Below are positions 35,429 through 44,886 of a stretch of DNA of 64,000 nt, piece by piece. The stretch covers positions 1 through 64,000 of the forward strand of contig JAFXTJ010000103.1 in assembly GCA_017535945.1 (NCBI GenBank), read 5' to 3'. Made by a program: the position numbers and the translations under genes. Position 1 is the first letter of the stretch. Each line of letters opens with the position of its first letter. The notes under the pieces were generated by a model. The model did no database searches, was not told the origin of the DNA, and saw only the letters and a list, made by a program, of their open reading frames with translations. This stretch comes from Lachnospiraceae bacterium. Its GTDB lineage: Bacteria; Bacillota; Clostridia; Lachnospirales; Lachnospiraceae.

Positions 35429-36610
35429 ATGCGTTACGACTCGCCGCAGATGGAGCCCACGTTCCGAGAGGAACTCCTGGACTCCCGCAAGCGGTTCTCC
35501 GCACAACATAAGATCCTGCGCGTCTTTGCGTGGCCGGTGTTCTCCTTGCTGCTTCTGGGAGAACGCATTGCCGCGTATTTCCGTTATCATGCGATGAAAC
35601 TCTCCGGCGTCGTGCTGGTGGCAGCCGCGTTCGCGGTGAGCAGCAGCTTCTCTTTCCCGGTGCTGTCCATGCGGGCGGGCTTTGTCTCGCTGGACGCGGA
35701 CAGGGAAGCCCTGAAGACGGCGGTCTATTCCAATGAAGTGATGGCGGCGGAGCAGACGGACGCGCCGGATGAAGCCGGCACGGAGGCAGCTCCCGTCAGG
35801 ACTCCCGCGGCAGACACACAGGTCGGGGAATCCCTTGCGGAATTCGCTCTCAGCGAGACGGATCCGGCGGAACTCGACGATCCGACCCTGCTGGAAGAGG
35901 AGTACCGGTATCATTCCGAGTCCGGGAGCGATATCGCGATCGCCGATGCCGTGTCACTGGAGGAACTCCTCGCCGAGAATGACAAAGCCTGGGCGGCCAT
36001 GGACGAAGGGGATGCTGATGAAGAGGGCGGCTTTGATCCGATGGACTGGCGCCTGATCCTGGTGAACAAACAGCATCCGATCCCCGAGGATTACACCTTT
36101 GAACTGACCTATTTCAACGAGGCGATGCAGTGCGACAGCCGCATCAGCGGCAATCTCCTCGAGATGTTCCGCGCCGCGCGGGAGGAAGGGATCTCCCTGA
36201 TCCCGTGCTCTCCCTACCGGACGCATGAGCACCAGGTGGAGCTCTTCAACCGCAAGATCAACAAGTTCATGAACGCGGGCCTGTCCTATATGGATGCGTA
36301 CACGATGGCGGCGCAGGCCGTGACAGTGCCGGGCACCAGCGAGCATGAGATCGGACTGGCCATCGATATCGTGACGAACGGCTATTCCATCCTCAACGAG
36401 GGCTTCGGCGAGACGCCGGCCGGGCAGTGGCTCAAGGCGCACAGCGCGGAGTACGGCTTCATCATCCGCTATCCCAAAGAGAAAGAGAGCATCACCGGCA
36501 TCGAGTTCGAGCCCTGGCATTTCCGCTATGTGGGGCGTGACGCCGCGTCGCTCATCACCGAAGAAGGGATCTGTCTCGAGGAATTCTGGGACAAGTATCT
36601 CTACCGATAG
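35429..36610 (+). CDS. D-alanyl-D-alanine carboxypeptidase, VanY/M15 family
   Basis: A protein of 393 aa. After about 40 basic cytoplasmic residues there is a membrane helix (about 48-72, KLSGVVLVAAAFAVSSS), a long acidic linker (about 90-200), then the M15B zinc peptidase domain with SEHEIGLAIDIV (SxHxxGxAxD) and EPWHFRYVG. It would trim the terminal D-Ala of peptidoglycan peptides outside the cell. CGAGGAA precedes the ATG. tgt begins 8 bp after its stop, so the two are probably co-transcribed. Confidence 0.88.
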   Translation: MRYDSPQMEPTFREELLDSRKRFSAQHKILRVFAWPVFSLLLLGERIAAYFRYHAMKLSGVVLVAAAFAVSSSFSFPVLSMRAGFVSLDADREALKTAVYSNEVMAAEQTDAPDEAGTEAAPVRTPAADTQVGESLAEFALSETDPAELDDPTLLEEEYRYHSESGSDIAIADAVSLEELLAENDKAWAAMDEGDADEEGGFDPMDWRLILVNKQHPIPEDYTFELTYFNEAMQCDSRISGNLLEMFRAAREEGISLIPCSPYRTHEHQVELFNRKINKFMNAGLSYMDAYTMAAQAVTVPGTSEHEIGLAIDIVTNGYSILNEGFGETPAGQWLKAHSAEYGFIIRYPKEKESITGIEFEPWHFRYVGRDAASLITEEGICLEEFWDKYLYR

Positions 36611-36618
36611 GCGCCGGC

Positions 36619-37749
36619 ATGGCCTCCTACCGGATCCTGCACAGGGCGGGCGCAGCCAAGAGCGCCGAGATGTCCACGGTCCACGGGGTGATCCGGACCC
36701 CGGTCTTCATGAATGTCGCAACGGCAGCCGCCATCAAGGGGGCTGTTTCCACGGAAGATCTCGAATCCATCGGGACGCAGGTCGTCCTCTCCAACACCTA
36801 CCATCTGCATTTGAGACCCGGAGACGATGTCGTCTACCGCATGGGCGGTCTGCACCGTTTCATGGACTGCCATGTGCCGGTCCTCACGGACAGCGGCGGT
36901 TTCCAGGTCTTCTCCCTCGCGGAGAACCGGAAGATCAGCGAGGCGGGGGTGACCTTTGCCTCCCATATTGACGGGCACAAGCTCTTCATGGGACCGGAGG
37001 AGAGCATGCGGATCCAGTCGCATCTGGCGTCCACGATCGCGATGGCTTTTGATGAATGCCCCTCCAGCAGGGCGGAGCGTTCCTATGTGGAGGAAAGCGT
37101 CGCCCGCACCACCAGGTGGCTCGTGCGCTGCCGGGCGGAGATGAAACGGCTGAATGCCATGGAGGAGACGATCAATAAAGAGCAGCTGCTCTTCGGGATC
37201 AACCAGGGTGCCGTCTTTGACGATATCCGGATCCGGCATGCGCAGGAGATCGCCGCCATGGAGATGGACGGCTACGCGATCGGCGGACTGGCCGTGGGAG
37301 AGACTCATGAAGAGATGTATCATGTCCTGGATGTGACCCTCCCGCATCTGCCGGCGGACAAGCCGACCTATCTCATGGGGGTCGGGACACCGGAGAATAT
37401 CCTGGAGGCTGTGGCGCGGGGCGTCGATTTCTTCGACTGCGTCTACCCTTCGCGGAACGGCCGGCACGGGCATGTCTATACGAAGAGAGGGCATCTGAAT
37501 CTCCTGAACGCCTGTTATGAACTCGATAACCGTCCCATTGAGGAGGGCTGCGGGTGTCCGGCCTGCAGGCGCTACAGCCGCGGTTATATCCGGCATCTCC
37601 TGAAGTCCGGCGAGATGCTGGGGCTCCGCCTGTGCGTGCTGCATAATCTTTATTTCTACAATCATCTTATGGAGGAGATCCGCGCCTCCATCGGACGCGG
37701 CGATTATCAGACCTGGTACCGGCAGCAGATCGAGGGGATGAAAGGATAA
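36619..37749 (+). CDS. tgt: Queuine/preQ1 tRNA-ribosyltransferase
   Basis: A protein of 376 aa. It exchanges guanine 34 of Asp, Asn, His and Tyr tRNAs for preQ1. The catalytic Asp lies in VLTDSGGFQVFSL, the second in FDCVYPSRNGRHG, and the zinc site in CGCPACRRYSRGYIRH. Family length is normal. It is followed by yajC after about 100 bp with a new promoter, keeping the common tgt-yajC order, but secDF does not follow. Confidence 0.96.
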   Translation: MASYRILHRAGAAKSAEMSTVHGVIRTPVFMNVATAAAIKGAVSTEDLESIGTQVVLSNTYHLHLRPGDDVVYRMGGLHRFMDCHVPVLTDSGGFQVFSLAENRKISEAGVTFASHIDGHKLFMGPEESMRIQSHLASTIAMAFDECPSSRAERSYVEESVARTTRWLVRCRAEMKRLNAMEETINKEQLLFGINQGAVFDDIRIRHAQEIAAMEMDGYAIGGLAVGETHEEMYHVLDVTLPHLPADKPTYLMGVGTPENILEAVARGVDFFDCVYPSRNGRHGHVYTKRGHLNLLNACYELDNRPIEEGCGCPACRRYSRGYIRHLLKSGEMLGLRLCVLHNLYFYNHLMEEIRASIGRGDYQTWYRQQIEGMKG

Positions 37750-37778
37750 CCGGACATAAGACTGATTAAAAATACCAC

Positions 37779-37807
37779 TTGTTTTTTTATTTGTGTTCGT
37801 GTATCCT
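37779..37807 (+). promoter_or_regulatory. Promoter of yajC
   Basis: TTGTTT (37779-37784), 17-nt spacer, TATCCT (37802-37807). Confidence 0.55.
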
Positions 37808-37847
37808 AATGAGAGGTATGACAATCGAACCATAGAAGGAGAAACCT

Positions 37848-38234
37848 ATGAACGCAATGATTCTTGACAGCGTCGCGGCCGCCGGGGGCGGAACGGGCAC
37901 GATCGTGATGATCGTCTATGTGGTGGTCATCTTCGGATTCCTGTATTTCCTGATGCTGAAGCCGCAGCAAAAGGAGCGCAAACAGAAGGCGGCACTGATG
38001 TCTTCGCTGGCGGTCGGGGATTCCGTGAGGACGACGGGCGGCTTCATCGGCACCGTCATCGACATTTCCGATGACATGGTGATCGTGGAATTCGGGAACA
38101 ACAAGAACTGCCGGATCCCGATGGTCAAGGAAGCGATCGTCGAGGTGGAGAAACCGGAGAATGCCGTGCAGCAGGCCCAGCCCGAACAGCCTGCGGACAC
38201 CGGGAAAAAGAAACTCTTCGGCCTCATAAAGTAA
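37848..38234 (+). CDS. yajC: Preprotein translocase accessory subunit YajC
   Basis: A protein of 128 aa with one N-terminal membrane helix (about 18-37, ending FLMLKPQQKERKQK, the family hallmark) and the cytoplasmic beta domain GDSVRTTGGFIGTVIDI. It associates with SecDF at the translocon. The C-terminus is a Gln/Pro/Lys tail. AGAAGGAGA lies before the ATG. An imperfect hairpin near 38255-38290 follows, without a clear U-tract. Confidence 0.95.
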   Translation: MNAMILDSVAAAGGGTGTIVMIVYVVVIFGFLYFLMLKPQQKERKQKAALMSSLAVGDSVRTTGGFIGTVIDISDDMVIVEFGNNKNCRIPMVKEAIVEVEKPENAVQQAQPEQPADTGKKKLFGLIK

Positions 38235-38317
38235 GAAAAACAGAGCATCGGCACGAAGCGCTGTCTTCCCTGCAAAGGGGAGACGGCGTTTAGTCATATA
38301 TAAAGGAGAGTGGATCC

Positions 38318-39412
38318 ATGAAGATGAAGATCGTATGTATCCCCGGCGACGGGATCGGTCCGGAGATCGTCGCGGAGGCAAACAAGGTACTGGACCGGGT
38401 GGCGCAGGTGTACGGCCACGAGATCGAACGGAAGAGCGTGCTCATGGGCGGCTGTTCCATCGACGCGTACGGAGAACCGCTGACACAGGAGACGATCGAT
38501 GCCTGCAAGGCGGCGGATGCCGTATTGATGGGATCAATCGGCGGCGACACGACCACAAGCCCGTGGTACAAGCTGCCGCCGGAAAAGCGCCCGGAAGCGG
38601 GACTGCTGGGGATCCGCAAGGCGCTCGGACTTTTCGCCAACCTGCGCCCTGCCTGCCTGTATCCGGAACTCGCCGCGGCCTGCCCGCTGCGTCCGGACAT
38701 CGTGGCAAAGGGCTTTGACATGGTCATGGTGCGGGAGCTGACCGGCGGCCTCTATTTCGGCCCCCGGAGCACGGAGGAACGGGACGGACAGCTCGTCGCC
38801 ACGGACACGCTTGTCTACAGCGAGGCGGAGATCCGCCGGGTCGCGATCCGCGCCTTTGATGTCGCGAGAAAGCGCAGAAAACTCGTCACCAGCGTGGACA
38901 AGGCCAATGTCCTCGACTCCTCCCGCCTGTGGAGGAAGGTGGTGGAAGAGGTGGCAAAGGACTATTCGGATGTCACTCTGAAGCATCAGCTGGTGGACAG
39001 CTGCGCGATGGAACTTGTGCGTGATCCCGGCCAGTTCGATGTGGTGCTGACGGAGAACATGTTCGGCGATATCCTGTCGGATGAAGCCAGCATGGTCGCC
39101 GGTTCTCTCGGGATGCTCTCGAGCGCTTCGCTCAATGAGACCCGCTTCGGCCTCTATGAGCCCAGCGGTGGCTCGGCGCCCGATATCGCGGGCAAGGGCA
39201 TCGCCAATCCGATCGCCACGATCCTCTCGGCGGCGATGATGCTGCGCTACAGCTTCGATCTGGACGCGGAGGCGGATGCCATCGAGCGTGCAGTCAAGGA
39301 GACGCTGGCGGCGGGGATCCGCACCGGCGATATCATGCACGGCGATACGGACGGACTGACGCGGGTCGGTACCGCGGGCATGGGCGATGCGATCGCGGAG
39401 CGGATCCGGTAA
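38318..39412 (+). CDS. leuB: 3-isopropylmalate dehydrogenase
   Basis: A protein of 364 aa. An NAD-dependent beta-decarboxylating dehydrogenase of leucine synthesis. Visible are [22 protein letters not shown], the substrate arginines around [12 protein letters not shown] and [14 protein letters not shown], the [16 protein letters not shown] segment and the NAD site [20 protein letters not shown]. The residues agree better with LeuB than with isocitrate or tartrate dehydrogenases, though these are related. Next come ilvD and ilvB, so this is a branched-chain amino acid cluster. Confidence 0.9.
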   Translation: MKMKIVCIPGDGIGPEIVAEANKVLDRVAQVYGHEIERKSVLMGGCSIDAYGEPLTQETIDACKAADAVLMGSIGGDTTTSPWYKLPPEKRPEAGLLGIRKALGLFANLRPACLYPELAAACPLRPDIVAKGFDMVMVRELTGGLYFGPRSTEERDGQLVATDTLVYSEAEIRRVAIRAFDVARKRRKLVTSVDKANVLDSSRLWRKVVEEVAKDYSDVTLKHQLVDSCAMELVRDPGQFDVVLTENMFGDILSDEASMVAGSLGMLSSASLNETRFGLYEPSGGSAPDIAGKGIANPIATILSAAMMLRYSFDLDAEADAIERAVKETLAAGIRTGDIMHGDTDGLTRVGTAGMGDAIAERIR

Positions 39413-39483
39413 ACGTTTATGCGAAATAACGAGTATTTGTATTTGAAATATAGTCAATCAGGTCAGGAGGAAAGGAGTAAACG
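39413..39483 (+). other. Short A-rich spacer before ilvD
   Basis: Contains GCGAAATAACGAGTATTTG, close in wording to the AT-rich spacer at 31.4 kb, and the ilvD ribosome site CAGGAGGAAAGGAG. Confidence 0.4.
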
Positions 39484-41151
39484 ATGATCAGCGATAACAT
39501 GAAGAACGGGATGCAGCAGGCACCGGCGCGGAGTCTGTTGAACGCTCTGGGATTCACCCCGGAGGAGATCAGAAAGCCGATGGTCGGTATCGTAAGCTCG
39601 TACAACGAGATCGTCCCGGGCCACATGAACATCGACAAGATCGTCGAAGCCGTGAAACTGGGCGTCGCGGAAGCCGGCGGCATGCCGGTGGTCTTCCCGG
39701 CGATCGCCGTGTGCGACGGTATCGCGATGGGGCATATCGGCATGAAGTACTCGCTGGTGACGCGCGATCTGATCGCGGATTCCACCGAGTGCATGGCGAT
39801 CGCCCACCAGTTCGACGCGCTCGTCATGGTCCCCAACTGCGACAAGAATGTGCCCGGCCTCCTGATGGCGGCGGCCCGCGTCAATGTGCCGACGGTCTTC
39901 GTCTCCGGCGGCCCCATGCTGGCGGGTCATGTGAAGGGACAGAAGCGCAGCCTCTCCTCCATGTTTGAGGCGGTGGGCGCGCATGCGGCCGGCACCATGA
40001 CCGAGGAGGACGTGACCGAATTCGAGAATAAGGTGTGCCCGACCTGCGGCTCCTGCTCCGGCATGTATACGGCCAATTCCATGAACTGCCTCACCGAGGC
40101 GCTGGGCATGGGACTTAAGGGCAACGGCACGATCCCCGCGGTGTACTCCGAGCGGCTGAAGCTTGCCAAGCACGCGGGCATGGCGGTCATGGAACTGGTG
40201 CGGAAGAACATCCGTCCGCGCGATATCATGACCAAAGACGCGATCCTGAACGCGCTGACCGTTGACATGGCGCTCGGCTGTTCCACCAATTCCATGCTGC
40301 ATCTGCCGGCGATCGCCCATGAGGTGGGCTTTGATTTCGATATCAGCTTCGCCAATCCCATCAGCGAGAAGACCCCCAACCTCTGCCATCTGGCACCGGC
40401 GGGCCCGACCTATATGGAGGACCTCAACGAGGCCGGCGGTGTCTACGCGGTCATGAGGGAGCTGGCGGATGCCGGGCTCTTAAACCTCGACTGCATGACC
40501 GTCACCGGGCAGACGATCGGAGAGAACATTAAGGATGCGAAGAATCTGAACCCCGAGGTGATCCGTCCGCTTGACAACCCGTATTCCAAGACCGGCGGAC
40601 TTGCGGTCTTAAAGGGCAATCTCGCGCCGGACGGCAGCGTTGTGAAGCGCAGCGCCGTGGTGCCCGAGATGATGGTCCACGAGGGACCGGCCCGCGTCTT
40701 TGACTGCGAGGAGGATGCCATCGAGGCCATCAAGGGCGGCCGGATCGTGGAAGGTGATGTGGTCGTGATCCGCTACGAGGGCCCCAAGGGCGGCCCCGGC
40801 ATGCGCGAGATGTTAAATCCCACTTCCGCCATCGCGGGCATGGGACTGGGCAGCACCGTGGCACTCATCACGGACGGCCGGTTCTCCGGTGCGAGCCGCG
40901 GCGCCTCCATCGGCCATGTCTCTCCGGAGGCGGCTCTCGGAGGCCCGATCGCTCTGGTGGAAGAGGGTGACCGGATCCGCATCGACATCCCGAACCTCAA
41001 GCTGGAGCTGCTGGTGGACGATGCGGTGCTTGCGGAGAGAAAGGCGAAGTGGCAGCCCAGAGAGCCCAAAGTCACGACGGGCTATCTGGCGCGTTACGCG
41101 TCAATGGTGACGAGCGGCAACCGGGGCGCGATCCTCGAGATCGGCAAATAA
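39484..41151 (+). CDS. ilvD: Dihydroxy-acid dehydratase
   Basis: A protein of 555 aa. Fe-S dehydratase of valine, leucine and isoleucine synthesis. Signatures are [15 protein letters not shown], the cluster cysteines in [10 protein letters not shown] and [19 protein letters not shown], and the C-terminal [16 protein letters not shown]. Oxygen-sensitive, which fits an anaerobe. 22 bp separate it from ilvB. Confidence 0.97.
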   Translation: MISDNMKNGMQQAPARSLLNALGFTPEEIRKPMVGIVSSYNEIVPGHMNIDKIVEAVKLGVAEAGGMPVVFPAIAVCDGIAMGHIGMKYSLVTRDLIADSTECMAIAHQFDALVMVPNCDKNVPGLLMAAARVNVPTVFVSGGPMLAGHVKGQKRSLSSMFEAVGAHAAGTMTEEDVTEFENKVCPTCGSCSGMYTANSMNCLTEALGMGLKGNGTIPAVYSERLKLAKHAGMAVMELVRKNIRPRDIMTKDAILNALTVDMALGCSTNSMLHLPAIAHEVGFDFDISFANPISEKTPNLCHLAPAGPTYMEDLNEAGGVYAVMRELADAGLLNLDCMTVTGQTIGENIKDAKNLNPEVIRPLDNPYSKTGGLAVLKGNLAPDGSVVKRSAVVPEMMVHEGPARVFDCEEDAIEAIKGGRIVEGDVVVIRYEGPKGGPGMREMLNPTSAIAGMGLGSTVALITDGRFSGASRGASIGHVSPEAALGGPIALVEEGDRIRIDIPNLKLELLVDDAVLAERKAKWQPREPKVTTGYLARYASMVTSGNRGAILEIGK

Positions 41152-41173
41152 GACTGAAGGAGCCAGATAGCAG

Positions 41174-42865
41174 ATGAAACTGAACGGTTCGCAGATCGTA
41201 CTGGAATGTCTGAAGGAGCAGGGGGTTGACACGATCTTCGGCTACCCGGGCGGTGCGATCTTAAATATCTACGATGAACTCTACAAGCAGCGGGATCATT
41301 TCCGCCATGTCCTGACCTCGCACGAGCAGGGAGCGTCCCATGCGGCGGACGGCTATGCGCGCGCCACGGGAAAGACCGGCGTGTGCTTTGCGACGAGCGG
41401 TCCCGGCGCCACGAATCTCGTCACCGGCATCGCGACCGCCTATATGGATTCCGTGCCGATCGTCGCCATCACCTGCAATGTAACCCTGCCTCTGCTGGGC
41501 AAGGACAGCTTCCAGGAGGCGGACATCGCGGGCATCACGATGCCGATCACCAAGCACGGCTACATCGTCAAGGATGTGAAGAAGCTCGCGGAGACGATCC
41601 GCAAGGCATTTGCCATCGCGGGCAGCGGCCGCCCGGGTCCCGTTCTCGTGGACATCACCAAGGATGTCACGGCGGCGGTGTGCGACTATGAACCGGCTGT
41701 CCCTGCGAAGCAGGAAGCGCCTGCGGCCCCCGGCGAGGCGGATCTCGAACGCGCGCTGTCCATGATCGCAAAAGCAAAGCGCCCCTATCTCTATGTGGGC
41801 GGCGGCGCTGTCATCAGCGGGGCTTCGGAGGAACTGCTGCGGTTTGCCGAGACGATCGATGCGCCCGTTTGCGATTCCCTGATGGGCAAAGGTGCCTTCC
41901 CGGGAGATCATCCGCTCTACACCGGCATGATCGGGATGCACGGCACCAAGACCTCCAACTACGGCGTCTCCAACTGCGATCTGCTGATCGCGCTGGGCGC
42001 CCGCTTCTCGGACCGCGTCATCGGAAATCCCAGGACCTTTGCAAAAAACGCGAAGATCCTGCAGATCGACATCGATGCGGCGGAGATCAACAAGAACATT
42101 CATACGGATCATGCCATCACCGGCGATCTGAAAACGGTGCTCGCCGCTTTGAACGCGCGGCTGACGCCCGCGAAGCATGAGGAGTGGACGGCGCAGATCA
42201 GAGAGTATCAGGACAGATATCCGCTGTCCTACGATCCGGAGGGCCTGACCTGCCCGTATATCATCGAGGAGCTGCAGCGGCATGTCGCGGAAGATACGAT
42301 CATCACCACGGATGTCGGTCAGCACCAGATGTGGGCCGCGCAGTACTATCGCTACCGCAGGCCGCGCACCTTCCTCACCTCCGGCGGACTGGGAACCATG
42401 GGCTACGGCCTCGGCGCCGCGATCGGCGCGCAGGTGGGGTGCCCGGACAGGACCGTGGTCAATATCGCGGGCGACGGATGCTTCCGCATGAACATGAACG
42501 AGCTTGCGACCGCCAGCCGCTATGATCTGCACGTCATCGAGATCATCGTCGACAATCGTGTGCTCGGGATGGTGCGTCAGTGGCAGAACCTGTTCTACAA
42601 GCAGCATTATTCGCAGACGGTCCTCGAGGATAAGGTGGATTACTGCAAGGTCGCGGAGGGTCTCGGCTGCACGGCGATCCGTGTGACGAAGAAGGAGGAA
42701 CTGTCCGCGGCGCTTGACCGGGCACTGCAGACAAAGGGGCCGGTCGTGATCGACTGCCTGATCGACCGCGACGATATGGTCTTTCCGATGGTTCCCGCGG
42801 GAAAGCCCATCAGTGAAGCGTTTGACGAAAAGGATCTGAAAGAAAAGGAAAAGCAGGGGGAGTAG
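41174..42865 (+). CDS. ilvB: Acetolactate synthase, catalytic subunit
   Basis: A protein of 563 aa. TPP enzyme joining two pyruvates. The TPP glutamate is in HEQGASHAADGYAR and the cofactor motif in IAGDGCFRMNMNELATA; SGPGATNLVTGIATAYMDS is intact. The regulatory small subunit gene (ilvN) normally follows, but here an L,D-transpeptidase does, 10 bp on. So ilvN is elsewhere or absent. The C-terminus ends in a Lys/Glu tail. Confidence 0.96.
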   Translation: MKLNGSQIVLECLKEQGVDTIFGYPGGAILNIYDELYKQRDHFRHVLTSHEQGASHAADGYARATGKTGVCFATSGPGATNLVTGIATAYMDSVPIVAITCNVTLPLLGKDSFQEADIAGITMPITKHGYIVKDVKKLAETIRKAFAIAGSGRPGPVLVDITKDVTAAVCDYEPAVPAKQEAPAAPGEADLERALSMIAKAKRPYLYVGGGAVISGASEELLRFAETIDAPVCDSLMGKGAFPGDHPLYTGMIGMHGTKTSNYGVSNCDLLIALGARFSDRVIGNPRTFAKNAKILQIDIDAAEINKNIHTDHAITGDLKTVLAALNARLTPAKHEEWTAQIREYQDRYPLSYDPEGLTCPYIIEELQRHVAEDTIITTDVGQHQMWAAQYYRYRRPRTFLTSGGLGTMGYGLGAAIGAQVGCPDRTVVNIAGDGCFRMNMNELATASRYDLHVIEIIVDNRVLGMVRQWQNLFYKQHYSQTVLEDKVDYCKVAEGLGCTAIRVTKKEELSAALDRALQTKGPVVIDCLIDRDDMVFPMVPAGKPISEAFDEKDLKEKEKQGE

Positions 42866-42875
42866 GAGAGCATCC

Positions 42876-44429
42876 GTGAAGAGCAGGGCAATGCGGGTAT
42901 CCGCGATACTCGCGATGGCAATCTTCATATCGATCGCCACGGCCTACCTCGCAATGAGCAGGCTCTATGCAGGGCGCTTCGGCTACGGGATCTGGGTGAA
43001 CGGGGTCTATGCGACCGGTCTGAAGCCTGCCGAGGTGACGGAGATCCTGGACGGACAGGCGGAGGGCGACGGCGGCCTGCCGGCTGTCGTGCTGCTCATC
43101 GGCAGGGACGACACACGCCTGGCGATCCCTACGGAGCAGCTGTCCATGCAGGCCAGTTATGCGTCCTCTGTCCGGAAGCTGTACACCGATCAGAACATGC
43201 TGACCTGGTTCCGTGGTCTTGCGGGCGGTATCCGGTATGATGTGACGGCCAGGACGACCTTTGATCTCTCGGCGCTGGAGGAAGCGGTGGATCAGTGGGA
43301 GATCTTCGATACGGACGAAGAGGAAAGTGTCCGGATCGAGTCCGGTCCCGAGGGCTATCATCTGGTGACTCGCGCGACTTCCGTGCCTGTCAAGGAAGAG
43401 ATCCTCCGGGTGGCGGCGGACAAGATCGGCGGCGGCGAGTACTATGTCTCCCTCGATACGGACGGTGCCTGCTACCGGGAGCAGGAGATCACCGATCAGG
43501 ACCGGTCGGTCATGAAGACCTGGGAAGCGATCGAACAGACCCGCCTGAAGGATCTGTATTATCTCATCGGCGACGAGCGGATCCCGCTCGATGCCGCGGT
43601 GACGGACGAGTGGATCCTGACGGCGGCGGAGCTCCATGCGCTGACCTACGGCGGCGGGAATCCCGCGGCCGCCGGCGCGGAGGGCAGAGATCCCGAGGAG
43701 GCCGCGGAGGATCCGGCGAGCCGGTATCTGGTCGGCGGCGAGAGCATGGGCCTCCCGGCGGATGCGCATGAGGTCAACGGTTTCGCGGAGAGCGGCAACG
43801 GCGAACTCATCATCAAGGAGGGCGGGATCGCCACCTATGTCCGTGCGATGTGCGAGCGGTATGACACGCTGGATAAGGTGCGTGATTTCAAGACGGAGGA
43901 CGGGCGTGTGGTTCAGGTGCCGCCCGGGACCTACGGCAACAAGATTGATGAAAAGGCGGAGACGGAGTGGCTGACCGAGGCTGTTAAGGAGCACCGTTCC
44001 CAGGTCCATATCCCGAAGATGCTGCATGAGGCAAAGTATCTGGGAGATGACGACATCGGCGGCACATATATCGAGGTGGATATCGCGAAGCAGATGCTGT
44101 ATTATTTCGTCAACGGCCGGATCGATACGCAGATCCCGGTGGTGACGGGGAATCAGCGGACGCGCTGCGACACGCCGCCCGGGGTCTACGATATTTACTG
44201 TATGCAGCGCAACCGGACGCTCCGGGGCGAGAATTATACTTCCTTTGTCTATTATTGGATCGCGTTTTACGGGAACTACGGCATTCATGATGCCACCTGG
44301 CGCGGTTCTTTCGGTGAGGAGATCTACCTCACTTCCGGTTCTCACGGGTGTGTGAACATCCCTGTTTCCGAGGCCGGTCCTCTCTACCAGAAATTGTCTC
44401 TCGGCGTTCCCGTGATCGTACACGAGTGA
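42876..44429 (+). CDS. L,D-transpeptidase (YkuD) with N-terminal peptidoglycan-binding domains
   Basis: A protein of 517 aa with a GTG start after AGGAG. A membrane anchor (about 7-25) is followed by a PG_binding_4-like region (to about 370, with an acidic Ala/Glu insert near 265-285) and the YkuD catalytic domain, with the catalytic Cys in TSGSHGCVNIP and the His in YGIHDATWRG. It forms 3-3 cross-links or attaches proteins in the wall. It lies directly behind ilvB, perhaps on the same message. A G+C-rich stretch then an A-rich region follow. Confidence 0.92.
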   Translation: MKSRAMRVSAILAMAIFISIATAYLAMSRLYAGRFGYGIWVNGVYATGLKPAEVTEILDGQAEGDGGLPAVVLLIGRDDTRLAIPTEQLSMQASYASSVRKLYTDQNMLTWFRGLAGGIRYDVTARTTFDLSALEEAVDQWEIFDTDEEESVRIESGPEGYHLVTRATSVPVKEEILRVAADKIGGGEYYVSLDTDGACYREQEITDQDRSVMKTWEAIEQTRLKDLYYLIGDERIPLDAAVTDEWILTAAELHALTYGGGNPAAAGAEGRDPEEAAEDPASRYLVGGESMGLPADAHEVNGFAESGNGELIIKEGGIATYVRAMCERYDTLDKVRDFKTEDGRVVQVPPGTYGNKIDEKAETEWLTEAVKEHRSQVHIPKMLHEAKYLGDDDIGGTYIEVDIAKQMLYYFVNGRIDTQIPVVTGNQRTRCDTPPGVYDIYCMQRNRTLRGENYTSFVYYWIAFYGNYGIHDATWRGSFGEEIYLTSGSHGCVNIPVSEAGPLYQKLSLGVPVIVHE

Positions 44430-44616
44430 ATTGCCGGACGGGCGCGGCGGAGTGATCTGCCCCTTCGCGGGACGCTCTCGCTATGCATTGGCGGCCCCCT
44501 CCGGCCGCGAGGTCGTTTCGTGTAAATCTTCATCCCAAAACTCTCAAAATCTATCCGAAATTCCTAATGATTCATCCGAAAAACAATATAATAACGCAAG
44601 TTATGGAATAACGATA

Positions 44617-44644
44617 TTGACAAAAATAAATTTGCAATTATACT
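44617..44644 (+). promoter_or_regulatory. Promoter of serCA
   Basis: TTGACA (44617-44622), 16-nt spacer, TATACT (44639-44644). It implies a 5' leader of about 235 nt. Confidence 0.75.
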
Positions 44645-44650
44645 AAAAAT

Positions 44651-44886
44651 ATCGCTGCAATCTGCCGATAAAATCCGCAGAACAGATTACGGACAAACGT
44701 ATGCGGGGGAACGGAAGGAAACGGTAATCCGACAGCGATGCGGCTACAAAAAATGGTAAGGAAACGACATCAAAAACGGCAACAAAATCTGTAACAAAAA
44801 GAACAAAAATCAGCAACAGTTTCATCATCAAAACGGCAACAGTTCGGCAGCAAAAAACAGCAAAAAACAAAAATCAGGAGGAGATC
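44651..44886 (+). other. Long A-rich 5' leader of serCA
   Basis: The leader is poor in T and lacks stable hairpins in its second half (44755-44880), which repeats AAAACGGCAACA and CAGCAAAAAACA words. It has no T-box core or other riboswitch I recognise. It ends in the ribosome site CAGGAGGAG. The upstream part 44430-44616 holds only a G+C-rich tail and AT-rich sequence. Confidence 0.5.

Noticed and set aside
44651..44886. Serine T-box or other riboswitch
   Set aside because: No T-box core sequence, no antiterminator/terminator pair and no recognised aptamer.
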